Source: Warburgia ugandensis (taxonomy: Eukaryota; Streptophyta; Magnoliopsida; Canellales; Canellaceae). From it: a stretch of 64,000 bases of DNA. The notes beneath the pieces were generated by a model. It did no database searches. It had not been told where the DNA came from and saw only the letters and a program-made list of their open reading frames with translations. The DNA lies in NCBI GenBank assembly GCA_035236585.1, contig CP141130.1:32561501-32625500 (forward strand), in the 5' to 3' direction. Both the position numbers and the translations under genes were made by a program. Shown here piece after piece: positions 32,915-45,288 of the stretch (its first letter is position 1; each line of letters starts with the position of its first letter).

Positions 32915-35123
32915 TGATGAGTGTCCAAATTTGTATAAAAAGTACGCAATTAGTGCCCATGTGTTATAACTTATAGTGTTAAATTAGGGTTTTCGGCTGA
33001 AAATTATAATACATCCATTTCAAATCCAATAATTCAAAAGTGTGAGATTCTGCAGGTTCAAAAGCTAATCCAAAGTAATTTCATGAATAATCATGTTTTT
33101 ATAGGATTTAATTTGGATTTCTTATCTTTTGTTGGTAAAGGAAGGTAATCCAATAGTCGAGATGGATCGAGATAGGAATTGAAGTCATTCATGAGGTTTG
33201 TTAGGCTAACTAGGAAAACTAAGCAAGCCAAGGCCTAAATCTCAATAATCCAAAGGTGTGAGCTAGATCATCTCTCTCCTTCCCTCTCTCTTCCCATCCT
33301 TATCTCCATCTCTTTCCAATTCTACAATGCTCTTCACAATTTTTACAAGGGGGAGACTTCCTCTCCACGAAAGTAGGCATCTCCCACCTTGCCCCTCGCT
33401 TAAGTCCCTCATTAGTTGTCCTTGGTTAACTAATCATTCCATGACACCTAATACTTCCTAATTCCCCTAGGTTTACCTTTAGAAAGCAGGCACCCATATA
33501 AGGAAAGAGGAGGGCTTCCACATGAAAAAACATTTGGAGACGGGGAGAACGACCCCTCTTAAGAAGTAGGTGTCTCCACCCCTCCTCCTCTTCTTCTCCT
33601 CCAATGCACTCCTTCCTTCCTCGTCCAAAAGCCTTCAATGCATTCCACCTTGGAACAACCATCTTCCTCCATCCCTCCTTGCCTCCTTTGGGTTCTTTTC
33701 CTCTAGTTATTGCTTTGATTCCATGTGCGTTCTTTGATGGTTTTATTACATTGTTGGTTTGGTTTTGTTCCTTGTTTTATTGCCTTGTTAGCTTCCTTAC
33801 TTCCATGCTTTATTCTTCATGACTTGTTCCTTAATATTTTGTGCTTCTTTCCTTTTATTTCAAACTTAGATTCTTGTTCCTATAGATCATTAATCTCTAC
33901 TAGTGAACTCTAGGAAATAGTGGTCTTTAGATCAAGCGATTTGGTTGCCTTAGATTCATCGATTTCCATTACTCTTTTTCCTTCGAATCTTTGCTTCATC
34001 TCCTTAGTTTTTATTAATTATTTTCTTGAGATTTAAATTATTTTTTCTCTAGTAGTGATAGCCAAGAGAAATAGTAGCTTAAATCTTTTGAGTTCCCTTC
34101 ATCTTTTAAATGTTTTGCTTAATTCTTGCACTAGTTTGATGTTATCTTTCCTAAGAAAATAGTTCCATCTTCCTAGTTTCTCTTCTCTTGGTTTTTTTTG
34201 GGTTGGTTTATTTTTGTTAGAAGATGTTTTATGTGTGATTGGAATCAAGTTTCTAGCCTTGTAAGAGTACACAATTTTCAGATTGTGGATACATGTTCAT
34301 GCACACTCCATTTTGATGTAATTTGGCATTCATTCAACAAAGTTCTTTGAGGATTATTATTGCTACTTGTTTCTAGTAGTTGAATAGTTTATATTTTGAA
34401 TGTTTATTGCATAAAAAAGTTTTATTTACAATTCTTTCCAAGACCTAATTGATTGGATGTTCAAAAATAGCATGTGTTGGAATTTATTAATGGACTATTC
34501 ATGTTTAATTTCTAACACCATATACATTTTGTTACTTGCTTTCTTAAGAACCCAATTATAACTTTAGATTATTTGTCATTTCTTGAATTATATTACATGT
34601 TTTTAGGTCTTTAAATTAAGTATTTAGGTCATTTTCTAACTCATGAATCATGAGCAGCATTTCATGTATCATGCACGTGATCCTTGGGTAGCTTTCTTTT
34701 AAATGTTTGATTAGTTATTGTTTCAATTTAGTTTTCTTGTGTAATTTACTTTAGGAAGTGTTAATTTTAGAAAGTACTAGTTCAGAAAAGTTTCAACTTG
34801 TACCAAGTTAATGTTTCATAAAGTGATTCATCTTAGTTTTGCATTAGTTAATGTTTTAGAATGCATGTTTTAGGAAAATTTCTAAGGTTTGTTTGTTTTC
34901 TTTTAGCATATTTTCATATTCCAAGTTTTTAATTTATCTCATGTTTCCATGTTAATTCCTTCTTATATTAGGATAAGAAACCAATTATTTTGTCTAGGCT
35001 AGATGATCTAAATCAAGATCCATACAAGACACAATCGTGAGATTCCTCATAGGATGGATCTCACTTGTGTGCATCTACTACAATAGATTCATGTGGTTAC
35101 AGGTTATTTAAAACATCACAACA
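32915..35123 (+). repeat. LTR B2
   Basis: Starts TGATGAGTGTCC, ends CATCACAACA, 2209 bp. Colinear with B1 but shorter. Because leader sequence follows its end, it acts here as a 5' LTR for the second internal segment and as a 3' LTR for the first. Confidence 0.8.
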
Positions 35124-35844
35124 TGTTTTTAGTGTTGTTACAGAGGAATTGGCACAGAATTGTGCAGTGGATCTTAACTTAGCTTATCTACCTCTAGTCT
35201 AGGTTTATGTTTCACTAGATTAAGGTTTTTCATTAATTTTTTCATATATTACTATTTCCTAGAATTGACCACATTTTGTTTGATTTTGTCCAAGGGGAAA
35301 TTGGCAAAGGAGTGGTGGCAATCCTATAGGCCAAAGGTTCATCATGTTAGATTAAGGTTTCATTACTTTCTTAGATTAGAATTTTGAGTGGCACTTGTAG
35401 TGAGGACGATTGTAATTTGTACTTTATTTTTCAAGTGTGAGGTATGGTGGCCCACACTTGATCTTCATCAAACACCCACTGTAAGGATCCCTCACTTTCC
35501 TTTTAATTTTCTAGTTTAGTTGCATTTAGTATAATCTTGGTAGGATAATTCATATAGATTAGGATCATTCATTATAATTGTTTCATTTTATTTAGGATTA
35601 TTGCATTAGTTGTGCACATATTTGACGAAGGTTAGCCTAAGCTTGGCTATAACCAAAGCATAGGCTACATGGTTGTAGTGTCCTATTTATTAAGGTGTTT
35701 GACCCTTTATTAAATAACATATAGGTAGGCATTAGTTTGCTTTTTATATTGCATTGCACATTTAATTGCTTTATAGTGGAATGTATCACATTGATGGTAA
35801 GGGCCCCATGGGAACCCTCATAAGATAAGGACTGGATGTCATTA
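35124..35844 (+). other. Second, truncated internal segment of B
   Basis: Starts TGTTTTTAGTGTTGTTACAG, a strongly decayed primer site, and is colinear with 28359-29118. It contains CAAGTGTG (35432-35439) and CACACTTG (35453-35460) and then GTAAGG at 35481. It stops at 35844, where LTR C1 begins. Confidence 0.7.
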
Positions 35845-38322
35845 TGATAAGTATGTGAATCATCATAATTTTCTAAGATTTAATTAAGTTTTTTTACATT
35901 TTTATAGGAAGTGAGAAGATGATCCATCAGGCTATATTGAACTTTGTGGAATTTTCGCATGTCGAGCTACATAATAAACTCTTGGGTGGTGCAAGGGGAA
36001 GCATGTGCACATCTAAAGGTATGGGGGTGGTTTGCCCAAAATAAATTGGAAGAAAGCAAAGGTGACTAAAATGATCCATGCAAAAATGCAAACCTTTTCA
36101 CCACTTTGCATGAGAATTGAAGCCATACATAAGGTTCCCTAGTCCAACAAGGAAATCTAAGGAAGCCAAGCATTAAAGCCACTTAAGTCACTAAGGAATG
36201 AGTCATCAAGCCATGGATGAATACCACATGGAGCCACACAATTAGAGTATCAAAACAAGTAGTATCTTATGTTAAAAGTGTGGTTTCTAAGGGAGTATGA
36301 GCGACTCCTGTAAAAGGTAAGATGATCATATATTGAGGGACCCATCAAGAGCAAAAAATACCCTTTTCCTAATCCATCTCCTAATATCTTCCACCACATA
36401 AACTTAGGGTTACATGCTTTTAGACTTAAGGAGGGAGACACCTTCCTAGAAGGTGATGCCTCCCTCATTGCTTAGTTGTCAATTTTGGTGATTTCCTAAT
36501 TAGGAAACCCCTAGATCTATCTCCATCCAAAGCATATCAAAGCCCTAAGTTTTCCTTATCTTTTTCCAAATATTTTTTCTCTTTTTCCCTCTCCATTCTA
36601 TCCAATCGCCATCCAATTAAGGGGGGTGTAATTCCACCCATCTCCTTAAGAAGAACAGCCTCCCCCCTTTCTCAAATTAAAAACCAGCCCATGCCATCTC
36701 CTAAGTCATCTTTGATTACATCATCTTCCACCTAAATTTCCTCCTTCACTCCCTATTAAACATTCCTCATGGAAAAGACTACATCATGATCTCCTTTCTT
36801 CCTAGAATAAGCCAATCCTAAGTTAAAAACCTAGCCATCTATAAATTCCCCATGGTTCTCATGTTTTTAACCAAGAAAAGGTTGGGTGATACAACCTTGA
36901 AACATTGCACTCTTTACTTGGTTATTTTTGGAGATTTTTACTTTGGATTTACTTGGGTATTATTCCTTTGGATTCATAATTATTTTCACTTACTTTGCAC
37001 TTTGATTCCATGCTAGTAGTTTGCTTTACATTCTTGCTTTTATAGTTAGTTTTGTTCTTGTTTTGTTGCTTAAGTTTCACACTCATAATTCCTCCTTGAT
37101 TTCCCCTAGTTCTTTGCTCCATATTCTTAGGTTTTGTTTCTTATTCATCAAAGATTCAAGTTAGTTGTTCTTTGGTAGTGAAATCCAATAGAAGAGGTGA
37201 CTTGCATTCTTGCTTTTCCTCCTTGAACTCCACATTTTTTGCTTGAAACTAGAACTAGTTCTAGGCATCTTTTGCCTTAATTAGAACCATCATTCCAGCC
37301 CTCCATTCTCTTGATTCTCTCTTGGTTTTCACTTACATCTAATCTTAATTCATATTGAGAGCATTATAATGTGTTTTATCTTTGATTTTAATCAAGTTTT
37401 AGGCATAGAAAAAGTGTGTTATTTTCATATTTACATCTATGTTTGAGTGCACTCTAATTTGATGTATTTTGGCATTCAATCAATAAAGTTGCCTAAAGAT
37501 TGTTATTAACACTTGATTTCAGTATTGACATACTTTAGATCTTCAGTGTTATCTTGGACAAAAAGTGATAGTTAAGTTGCTTGGTTTGATTTGAGTTTCT
37601 TAAGTGCTTGAAATCAAGAATTTTTTTACTCAATCTTCATCCTTAGTTTCCAGCAATCAATACATCCTATTTGCTTGATTCCTTAGAAACCCATTTAGCT
37701 TTTTAGGTTGTTTATTAACGTCTCTAATTATATTTTCTATTAGTTATATTTGGTTAATTGAATTTCCAGTGATTTTTATCCCATGAACCATGCACACCAT
37801 CCCATGGATAATGCGCATGGTACTAGGGTGATTTCTCTTCAGATCTTGCTTTGTTTAGTTGTTCCATCTTAGTTTAGAAAGTTCTAATCAAACATTTTCA
37901 ACTTAGTTTAGTTTTATAAAGTCTCCTTTTTGAGTTTTAGAAACTTCTATTTTTAGAAGGTTTAGAATTAGGAAAGTTTCCTTTTTAGTAAATTTCTTTT
38001 AGTTTGAGTTTCCCAGTATCATTCATTCTAGTTTTGTATTAGTTTCTTTATTAAATCCATGTTAGTTTCTAATTTCATTCCATAGCTTTAATTTTAGATG
38101 GTTCTTTTAGTTATAATTTCTAATTTCATGCACATTTCCTTTCTTTTGTATTTACTTTTCTAGTTCAAATTCAAACACAATCAATTATCTCTTTCACTAA
38201 GTTAAGCACTTTAAATTAGATCCATTCAACATACAAATTTGTGAGAATCCTCGTTGCATTAATCTCTCATGTGCAATACTACTTTGACTTGTGCGCTTGC
38301 AAGTAATAATAAAGATACACCA
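35845..38322 (+). repeat. LTR C1 of the tandem LTR array
   Basis: Starts TGATAAGTATGTGAATC and ends AAGATACACCA. Compared with C2 it lacks 154 bp (C2 38351-38504). The missing piece is bounded by AGTAT on both sides, the mark of a deletion between short direct repeats. The end block CTTTGACTTGTGCGCTTGC (38282-38300) follows the Athila LTR pattern. The 72-codon minus frame at 36250-36468 is incidental. Confidence 0.75.
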
Positions 38323-38340
38323 AGTTTTATGGATCTTAGG
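38323..38340 (+). repeat. 18-bp spacer between LTRs C1 and C2
   Basis: AGTTTTATGGATCTTAGG. The first bases resemble the start of an Athila primer site (AGTTTTTGG); the rest may be what is left of the LTR-side purine tract. Nearly the same spacer lies between C2 and C3. Confidence 0.6.
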
Positions 38341-39589
38341 TGATAAGTATCCAATTTTGTATAAAAAGTACCCAGCTAGTAGCCTGTGTTATAAAAGATA
38401 GTCATAATTTTAGGGTTTTTCTAGACAATTTGTAATCCATGCATTTCTAACCTAATAATTAAAAAGTTTGATATTTTGTAGGATCAGAGGCTAATATGTA
38501 GTATGTGAATCATCATAATTTTCTAGGATTTAATTTGGGTTTTTACTTTTTTTGTAGGAAGTGAGAAGATGATTCAATGACCTATGTCGTGGTTTGCAAA
38601 GCTTTTCCTAGGTTGAGCTACCCAGAGTTTTTTGGGGTGTAGGAGGCAGCACACCCCTATCCATGGGCATGAGGGGAAGTTCTTAGAAAAATTTGGAAGA
38701 AAGCAAAGGTGATTAAAATGATCCGTGCAAAAATTCATGCTTTTTCATCACTTTGTGTGAGAATTGAGCCATGCATGAGGTTTCCTAGTCCAACTAGGAA
38801 ACCTAAGGAAGCTAAGCACTCAATCCTTAAAGCCACTTAAGCCACCAAGAAATGAGCTATCAAGCCACGAATGAATACCACATGGAGACACATGATTGCA
38901 GCATCAAAATGGGCAACTATCCTACATTAAAAGTATTATTTTTAAGGGAGTTTAGAGAAAATTATGAAAGGTAATATGATTATGCATTAAGGGATCCATT
39001 AGGGGCAAAAACACCACTTTCCTAATCCATATCCTAACCTCTTCCACCACATAAATTTTGGAATACATGTTTTTTGAGAGATCCACCTTCTTAGAAGTTG
39101 ACTCCTATCTCCTTAGTTATCAATTTTGGTGGTTTCCTAATTTCGAAACCCCTAGATCCATCTTGTAATGACTCTAATTTTTTAACATTAAAATCCCAAG
39201 TTAGCAATGAAAAGTTCAGTTTTTGAAGTTAAGGGTATTTTGGTCATTTCACTATTCACCTTGACTGAACCCAGAAATTTGGTCCTAAAAATGGTACCAT
39301 TAGGTGCATATAGGAAAAAGGAATCCAACAAGACCAAAATCACCCAAAACGGAGTTAAAATGAGCAAGTTATGGCCTTTGAAGTTCAGGGGCAAAAATAT
39401 AATTTTCACTAAAAACGGATTTAGCTTGCAAAACACAGGGGCCTGTTTTGATACAGGCACCCCTCATCTTCAACCTCCTAAAGGGTTCTAGAACGGCGGT
39501 GATTGGAGGAGAAATCACCACCATTCTGGAGGTTTCTCCACCGCCATTCAAGGGCAGTGAGAGCCCCCTCCAGAACCATCTTATAGCTC

Positions 39590-39597
39590 TATAAATA
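39590..39597 (+). promoter_or_regulatory. TATA box of solo LTR 1c
   Basis: TATAAATA, followed by GAGCTC, 426 bp from the LTR start. A donor-like CAG|GTATGC follows at 39699-39707, about 110 bp downstream. Confidence 0.65.
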
Positions 39598-41360
39598 GAG
39601 CTCTTGGGTGCCTCTAACGACAGCCCAAAAGCTTGGGAAAAACCCGTTTTGGAGAAGCAACCAAGAGGAGAAACGTGGAGAAAAACCCAGCAACGAGCCA
39701 GGTATGCCCAAGATCCCTCAAAACTTGTCTTCACATTAGTCCTAGGCTCAGTTTCCCTAAGTTTTTGCATGAAAAATCATGCAAAAACGAGCCCTAGAGA
39801 GTCACAAAGGACCCAGGGACGGTCCCTAGGCCGCACTGGTTCGACAGGGTCGAACCAGGGCGTCCCAAGGATGCCCTGGTCCCCCAAAGAACAGAACGTT
39901 TCCCCTTGGACGAAACACGTCGACCGCGTTCAAGAGAAACCAGCGGGCGCGTCAGTGGACACGCCTGCAAATGAAAAAGACGGGGGGGAAATCCAGCACA
40001 TCTGCAGATGCGCCCACTGGGGCGCATGCCGCTGACGCGCAACGCGCTAGCGTTCTGGGATTTCCACCTCTTAAATGCTTTTATGTACATGTGACACTAA
40101 AAAGCTTATAACTTGAGATCTAGAGCTCCAATTGAGGCGCCGCGAAAGGCATTGTATCTGTGTTGACGACGCGAACACACCTAAACTATAAAATCCCTAA
40201 TCAAGGCCCAATAAAAGGTAGGCACAACCCTTAGAATAGGATGGTGGGGCATGGCCACTAGACCTTTGGAAAACTGATGATACCAAGGCCCAATTAGGAC
40301 CTTAGGACACCCATAGGCATGGGGATGAACCCTTAATGCCTAAGTAGTAAGACCAACCTCTCTAAAACCTATAAAAGGTAGGTCAAACTAACCTTGATTC
40401 CCCAAACCACTCTAAAAAGAGCCATAATTGTTTTGAATGCATGTTTTAAGTATAAGTTATATGACTTGTTTAGCATGACTAAATCTTATAAATAAATTCA
40501 GCATGCATATAATAAATGCATTATGCATAGACATGTTTTGCAAACAATTGCATATATTGCATGATTTGTGAGCATTGAGTTCTTGAAAAATTGCATGTCT
40601 TTGAGGGTTACCAAAAGACGCTGGAGTGCCCAAAAGACGCTGGGTAGGCAGTTGTGAGGGCCAGGCAGTTGTGAGGGACCAAAGAGGACAGGTTTTGAAA
40701 AATACATTGCACATATATTGCCAAGACATGTGCTACATGCATAGATTGCATGATAAGTGTAGCCTTGGCCGATGAGGGCGAGCTGATGAGGGCGGGCCAG
40801 AGAGAGCTGATAGGCTTCTAAGCTGGCAGGCTTCTAGGATGGCAGGCTTCTAGGCTATCAAGCTTCTAGGCAGGATTCTGACTTTGAATGCAATACTAGC
40901 ATGAGCAGATTTTATGCGTTTCATGCATGTTTTGCAACCGATTTCATAAATTGCATGATTTACGACGAAGATGTGTCATATGCCCCATGGAGGCTATGAC
41001 GCTGTGTCCCTAGGTACCCGAGGACCACACAGCGGCGAGGTCATGGGCATAGTTGGACCCTATGGTTTCGTGGACTTACTTGCATTGCATATGGCATGAT
41101 ATGAGGTTGGTCGACCATACCATACTAGATATCCATGAGTTGGATTCAATGAAGCATCTTATGCATATCATTATGTTATGATATATATATGATACTTTCA
41201 ACTTGGATTATGTGATTTCCTTAAGTCGTCAATATTCCAATTCGATTATGGTTTTTAATCTCGATATTGAACTTGAGTGTTCAGACATGCACATGTTTTG
41301 AAAGAGCATATGATTTTAAACATCTCATGCATTATAAAACTAGTAGTGATGGACTCCTAC

Positions 41361-41401
41361 TGAGTATAGTATATACTCACCCAATCCTCAACATTTTTCA
41401 G
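41361..41401 (+). promoter_or_regulatory. Inverted repeat and acceptor-like site in solo LTR 1c
   Basis: TGAGTATA-GTA-TATACTCA at 41361-41379, then CCCAATCCTCAACATTTTTC, then AG ending at 41401. CTCAAC could be a branch site. Layout equals that in copy 1a. Confidence 0.45.
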
Positions 41402-43360
41402 ACACAAAGTAAATACTTAAGGGCAAGGAACGCTTGTGACAAAAGACACCCAGACTAAGTGCAAGTAAGTAAACCCCTACCTTATCTTTCAATGTCACTT
41501 GATTGTAGTTACTCTCTATAGATGAGGCTGTGACTAACACTTTCTTGGGAATAATGTTGATTTAAAATTTTTCCATGGCTAGATAATTTCAAAATGTGTT
41601 TTGACACTCGGGGTTTTTACGAAAGATTGTTTTCCAAAACGAAAAAGATTTTCATGCATTTCATATTTATAAAACAAGAGATCTCGCCCTTTTATCAAAT
41701 TTGCATCATATAAAGACCCGAGTCGTCACAATCTTAATTCAAAGCGTATCAAAACCCTAAGTTATTCTTATCTATTTCCTAACATTTTTTCTCTTTTTGT
41801 CTCTCCATTCCAACAAAACACCATCCAATTGAGGGGGGTGGAATTCCACCCACGTTCTTAAGAAAAAGGACACCTCCCTCTTTTCTCAATTTAGAAACCA
41901 GCGCATGTCATCTCTTATATCATCTTTGATTGCACCATCTTCCACCTAACTCTCCTTCTTCACTTGCTACCTAACATTCCTCATTTAGAACTATAGATCT
42001 ACATCACCTTTCCTTCTTGATTCAGCTTTTCAAAAGTTAGAAAACCAGACATCTATAAATTCCACATTGTTCCCATGTTTTTAACCAAGTAGAGGTTGGG
42101 AGAGAAAACCTTAAAACATTTCACTCTTTGCTTGGTTATTTTTGGAGCTTTGAACCTCGGATTTCTTTTGGGCTATTCTTCCTTTGGATTCATAAGTATT
42201 TTTTGTGCTTGGCACTTCAATTCCAAATTAGTAGTTTGCTTTACATTCTTGTTTTCAAAGTTTGTTTTGTTTCTTAAGTTTCACACTCATAATTCCTCCT
42301 TATTTTCCCTTAGTTCTTTGCTTCCATCTTCTTAGTTTTTCTTGCTTATTCATCAAAGATTCAAGTTAGTTCTTCTTTGGTAGTGACAACCAAGAGAATA
42401 AGTGACTTGCATCCTCTGGTAGTGAAAGTCAAGAGAAGATGTGACTTGCATCCTTGCTTTCCCTCCTTGAATTCCATGTTTTTGCTTGAAATTAGAACTA
42501 GTTCTAGGCATCTTTTGCCTTAATCAACATCATCATTGTAGCCCTCCATTCTCTTGATTTTCACTTACATGTCATCTTAGTTTAGATTGAGAGCATTAGA
42601 GTGTGTTTTATCTTTGATTTGAATCAAGTTTTAGGCTTAGGAAAAGCATGTTATTTTCTCATTTACATCTATGTTCATGCACACTCTAATTTGATGTATT
42701 TTAACATTCAATCAATCTAGTTGCTTAAAGATTCTTATTAATGCTTGATTCTAGTATTGAAGTAATTTATATCTTGAGTGTTATCTTACATAAAAAGTGC
42801 TAGTTAAGTTGCTTTTCATGCTTGATTTGATTTGAGTTTCTTAAGTTCTTGAAATCTAGAATTTTTCCATTCAATTTTCATGCTTATTTTCCAGTAGTCA
42901 ATACATCTTATTTGCTTGATTTGGTAGGAACCCAGATTTTTAGGTTGTTTATTAAGTGCTTTGATTATATTTCCTTTTACTTAGCTTTTGTTTCATGAAT
43001 TAGGAAAGTTTTCTTTTTAGTAAGTTTCCCTTAGTTTTGGTTTCCTAGTTTTCATTCATTCTAGTTTTGCATTAGTTTCTATATTGAATGCATGTTGGTT
43101 TCTAATTCCATTGCATAACTTTAATTTTAGAAAGTTCTTTTAGTTATAATTTCTAATTTCATGTACATTTCCTTTCTTTTGTCATTTAATTTTCTAGTTT
43201 AAATTCAAACACAATTCAATGTCTCTCTTTGCGAAAGTTAAGCACTTAAAATAAGATCCATCCAACATACAAATTTGTGAGATTTCTTATGATATCAACC
43301 TCTCTCACATGCAATACTACTTTGATTTGTGCCCTTGCCAGTAACACTAAAGCTACACCA

Positions 43361-43376
43361 AGTTTTATGAATCTCA
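43361..43376 (+). repeat. 16-bp spacer between LTRs C2 and C3
   Basis: AGTTTTATGAATCTCA, matching the C1-C2 spacer except for two substitutions and a shorter end. Confidence 0.6.
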
Positions 43377-45288
43377 TGTAATATATGTTAAATTTTGTAG
43401 AAAAACTACCCAATTAGTAGCAATGTGTTATAAAAGATAGGCATAATTTTAGGATTTTTTTGGAAATTTTGTAACCTAAGCAGTTCTAACATAATAATTT
43501 AAATTTTTGATATTTTACATGATCAGATGCTAATTGGAAGAAAGTATGTGAATCGTCATAATTTTCTAAGATTTAATTTGGGTTTTTTTTTTTTTTAAGG
43601 GAATGAGAAGATGATTCAACAACCTATATTGTCATTTGCAAAGTTTTTTACCGGTCAAGCTATGTGGTTAGCTTGTCAAGAGTGTAGGGGGTGATGTACC
43701 CTTGTCTAGGGGTGTGGAGGCTGAGTCCCCAAAAGAAATTAGAAGAAAGCAAAGGTGATTAAAATGATCTATGCAAAAAGCCATGCATTTTCACCACTTT
43801 GCTTGAGAATTGGAGCCATATATAAGGTTTCCTATGTTAATAGTGTTATTTTTAAGAGATTTTGAAGAAAATTATAAAAGGTAAGATGATAATGCATTGA
43901 GAGAACCATCAAGAGAGAAAACCCCACTTTCCTTATCCATTTCCTAACCTTTTACACCACATAAACTTAGGGTTACATATTTTTTGACTTAAGGAGGGAG
44001 CAATCGTCCTATAAGGTGATGCCTCCCCCTTTGCTTAGATGTCAATTTTGTTGGTTTCCTAATTAGGAAACCCCTAGATCTATCTCCATTCAAAGCATAT
44101 CAAAACCATAAGTTTTCCTTGTCTTTTTCCTAACATTTTTTTCTCTTTTTCTCTCTCCATTCTAGCCAATCACCATCTAATTAAGGGGGGTGGAACTCCA
44201 CCCACCTCCTTAAGAAAAAGGTGCCTCCCCCTTTTCTCAAATTAGAAACCAACCCATGTTATCTTCTATGTCATCTTTGATTACATCATCTTCCATCTAA
44301 CTTTTTCTCATTCAAAACCCTAGATCTAGATCTCCTTTGCTCCTTGATTCAACTTTCTAAAGTTAGATGCCCAGCCATATATCAATTCCCCATGGCTCCC
44401 ACATTTTTAACCAAGTAGCGGTTGGCCGAGACAACCTTGAAACATTGCACTCTTTGCTTGGTTATGTTTGGATCTAAACTTTGGTTTTCTTTGGTGCTAT
44501 TCTTCCTTTAGATTTCTAGTTATTTCTTTGGTTAATTTCTCACCAATTCATGTCACTAGTTTACTTTCATTGTTTTAGTTTCATTGCCTTAGTTTTTCAT
44601 TGTTTTAGTTCTCCAGTTTTACACGGCTAATTCCCTTTGTTTCTTGCTTCCATTTCCTTATCTTTCTTACTCATTCAGCAAAGATCAAAGTTCAATTTTT
44701 ATGGTAGTGACATCCAAGAGAAAAGGAATCTTAGATCATTGATTATCTTCCTTGAGTTAGGGTTTTTTGTCTTTAGATTCATCTAGTTTTAAGCTTTGTT
44801 TTTTTCCTTGCTTTAGATCATCCATCTAGCCATATTTTCTCTTGAATTTTTTTTAGGTTTTCTTTGCATGTCATTATTATTTATATTAGAAGCTTTATAT
44901 TGATTTTGTGTTTTTGTTTAGATTAGGTTTTAGGGCTTAGTTTCCTACACAATTTCCACATTCTTACACTAGTTTTCTACCTAGAATTTTATGTGATTTT
45001 GCACAAATTTAATAAAATTCTTTAGGAATTCTTGTTATTGAATGTTTTCATCATCAAATTTGTTTAGATCTTGGTTGTTATCTTGCATAAAAGTCTTGTC
45101 TCATTTTTTTTATATGCTTAATTTAACTTAATGTTCTTAAGTACTTGAAATCTAGAATTTTTCTCTATAATCTTTATGCTCTATTTCTAGCCACCTAACA
45201 TCTCATTTACTTGAATCCTAAGGAACCCATTTAGATTTTTAGGTTATTTATTGAATTCATAGCTTAGGTTTCACGTTATTTTGTATTT
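43377..45288 (+). repeat. LTR C3, truncated at its right end
   Basis: Starts TGTAATATATGTTAAATTTTG and runs colinear with C1 and C2 to about 45280. It then passes without a boundary into RT sequence. Roughly the last 550 bp of the LTR, the primer site, leader, gag and protease are all missing. A T-run stands at 43586-43598. Confidence 0.7.

Larger units (their letters stand above)
25380..35844 (+). mobile_element. Athila-related non-autonomous element B, LTR-internal-LTR-internal
   Basis: LTR B1 (25380-28358), primer site, leader, gag-like remnants and 3' region, then LTR B2 (32915-35123). B2 is followed by a second primer site and leader (35124-35844) instead of flanking DNA. The flank ggagt at 25375-25379 is not repeated after B2, as expected if B2 is an inner LTR. 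RT, RNase H and integrase are not recognisable in the 4.56-kb internal region. The chain suggests recombination between two neighbouring or tandem copies, cut short by LTR C1. Confidence 0.75.
39164..41730 (+). mobile_element. Solo LTR 1c (family 1), inserted in LTR C2
   Basis: A 2567-bp unit starting TGTAATGACTCTAATTTTT and ending GACCCGAGTCGTCACA. The duplication is atct (39160-39163 and 41731-41734); a fifth base cannot be fixed because of a shared T. It is closest to copy 1b. It carries a good TATA box, donor- and acceptor-like motifs and an intact inverted repeat at 41361-41379. Open frames in its GC-rich part (39604-40035) are not conserved as proteins. Confidence 0.9.
38341..43360 (+). 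repeat. LTR C2, interrupted by solo LTR 1c
   Basis: Starts TGATAAGTATCCAATTTTG and ends AGCTACACCA. Without the nested unit (39164-41730 and its duplication) it is about 2.45 kb. The two parts join in the block CCTAGATCCATCT...AATTCAAAG, which is unbroken in C1 (36511) and C3 (44075). Confidence 0.8.
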
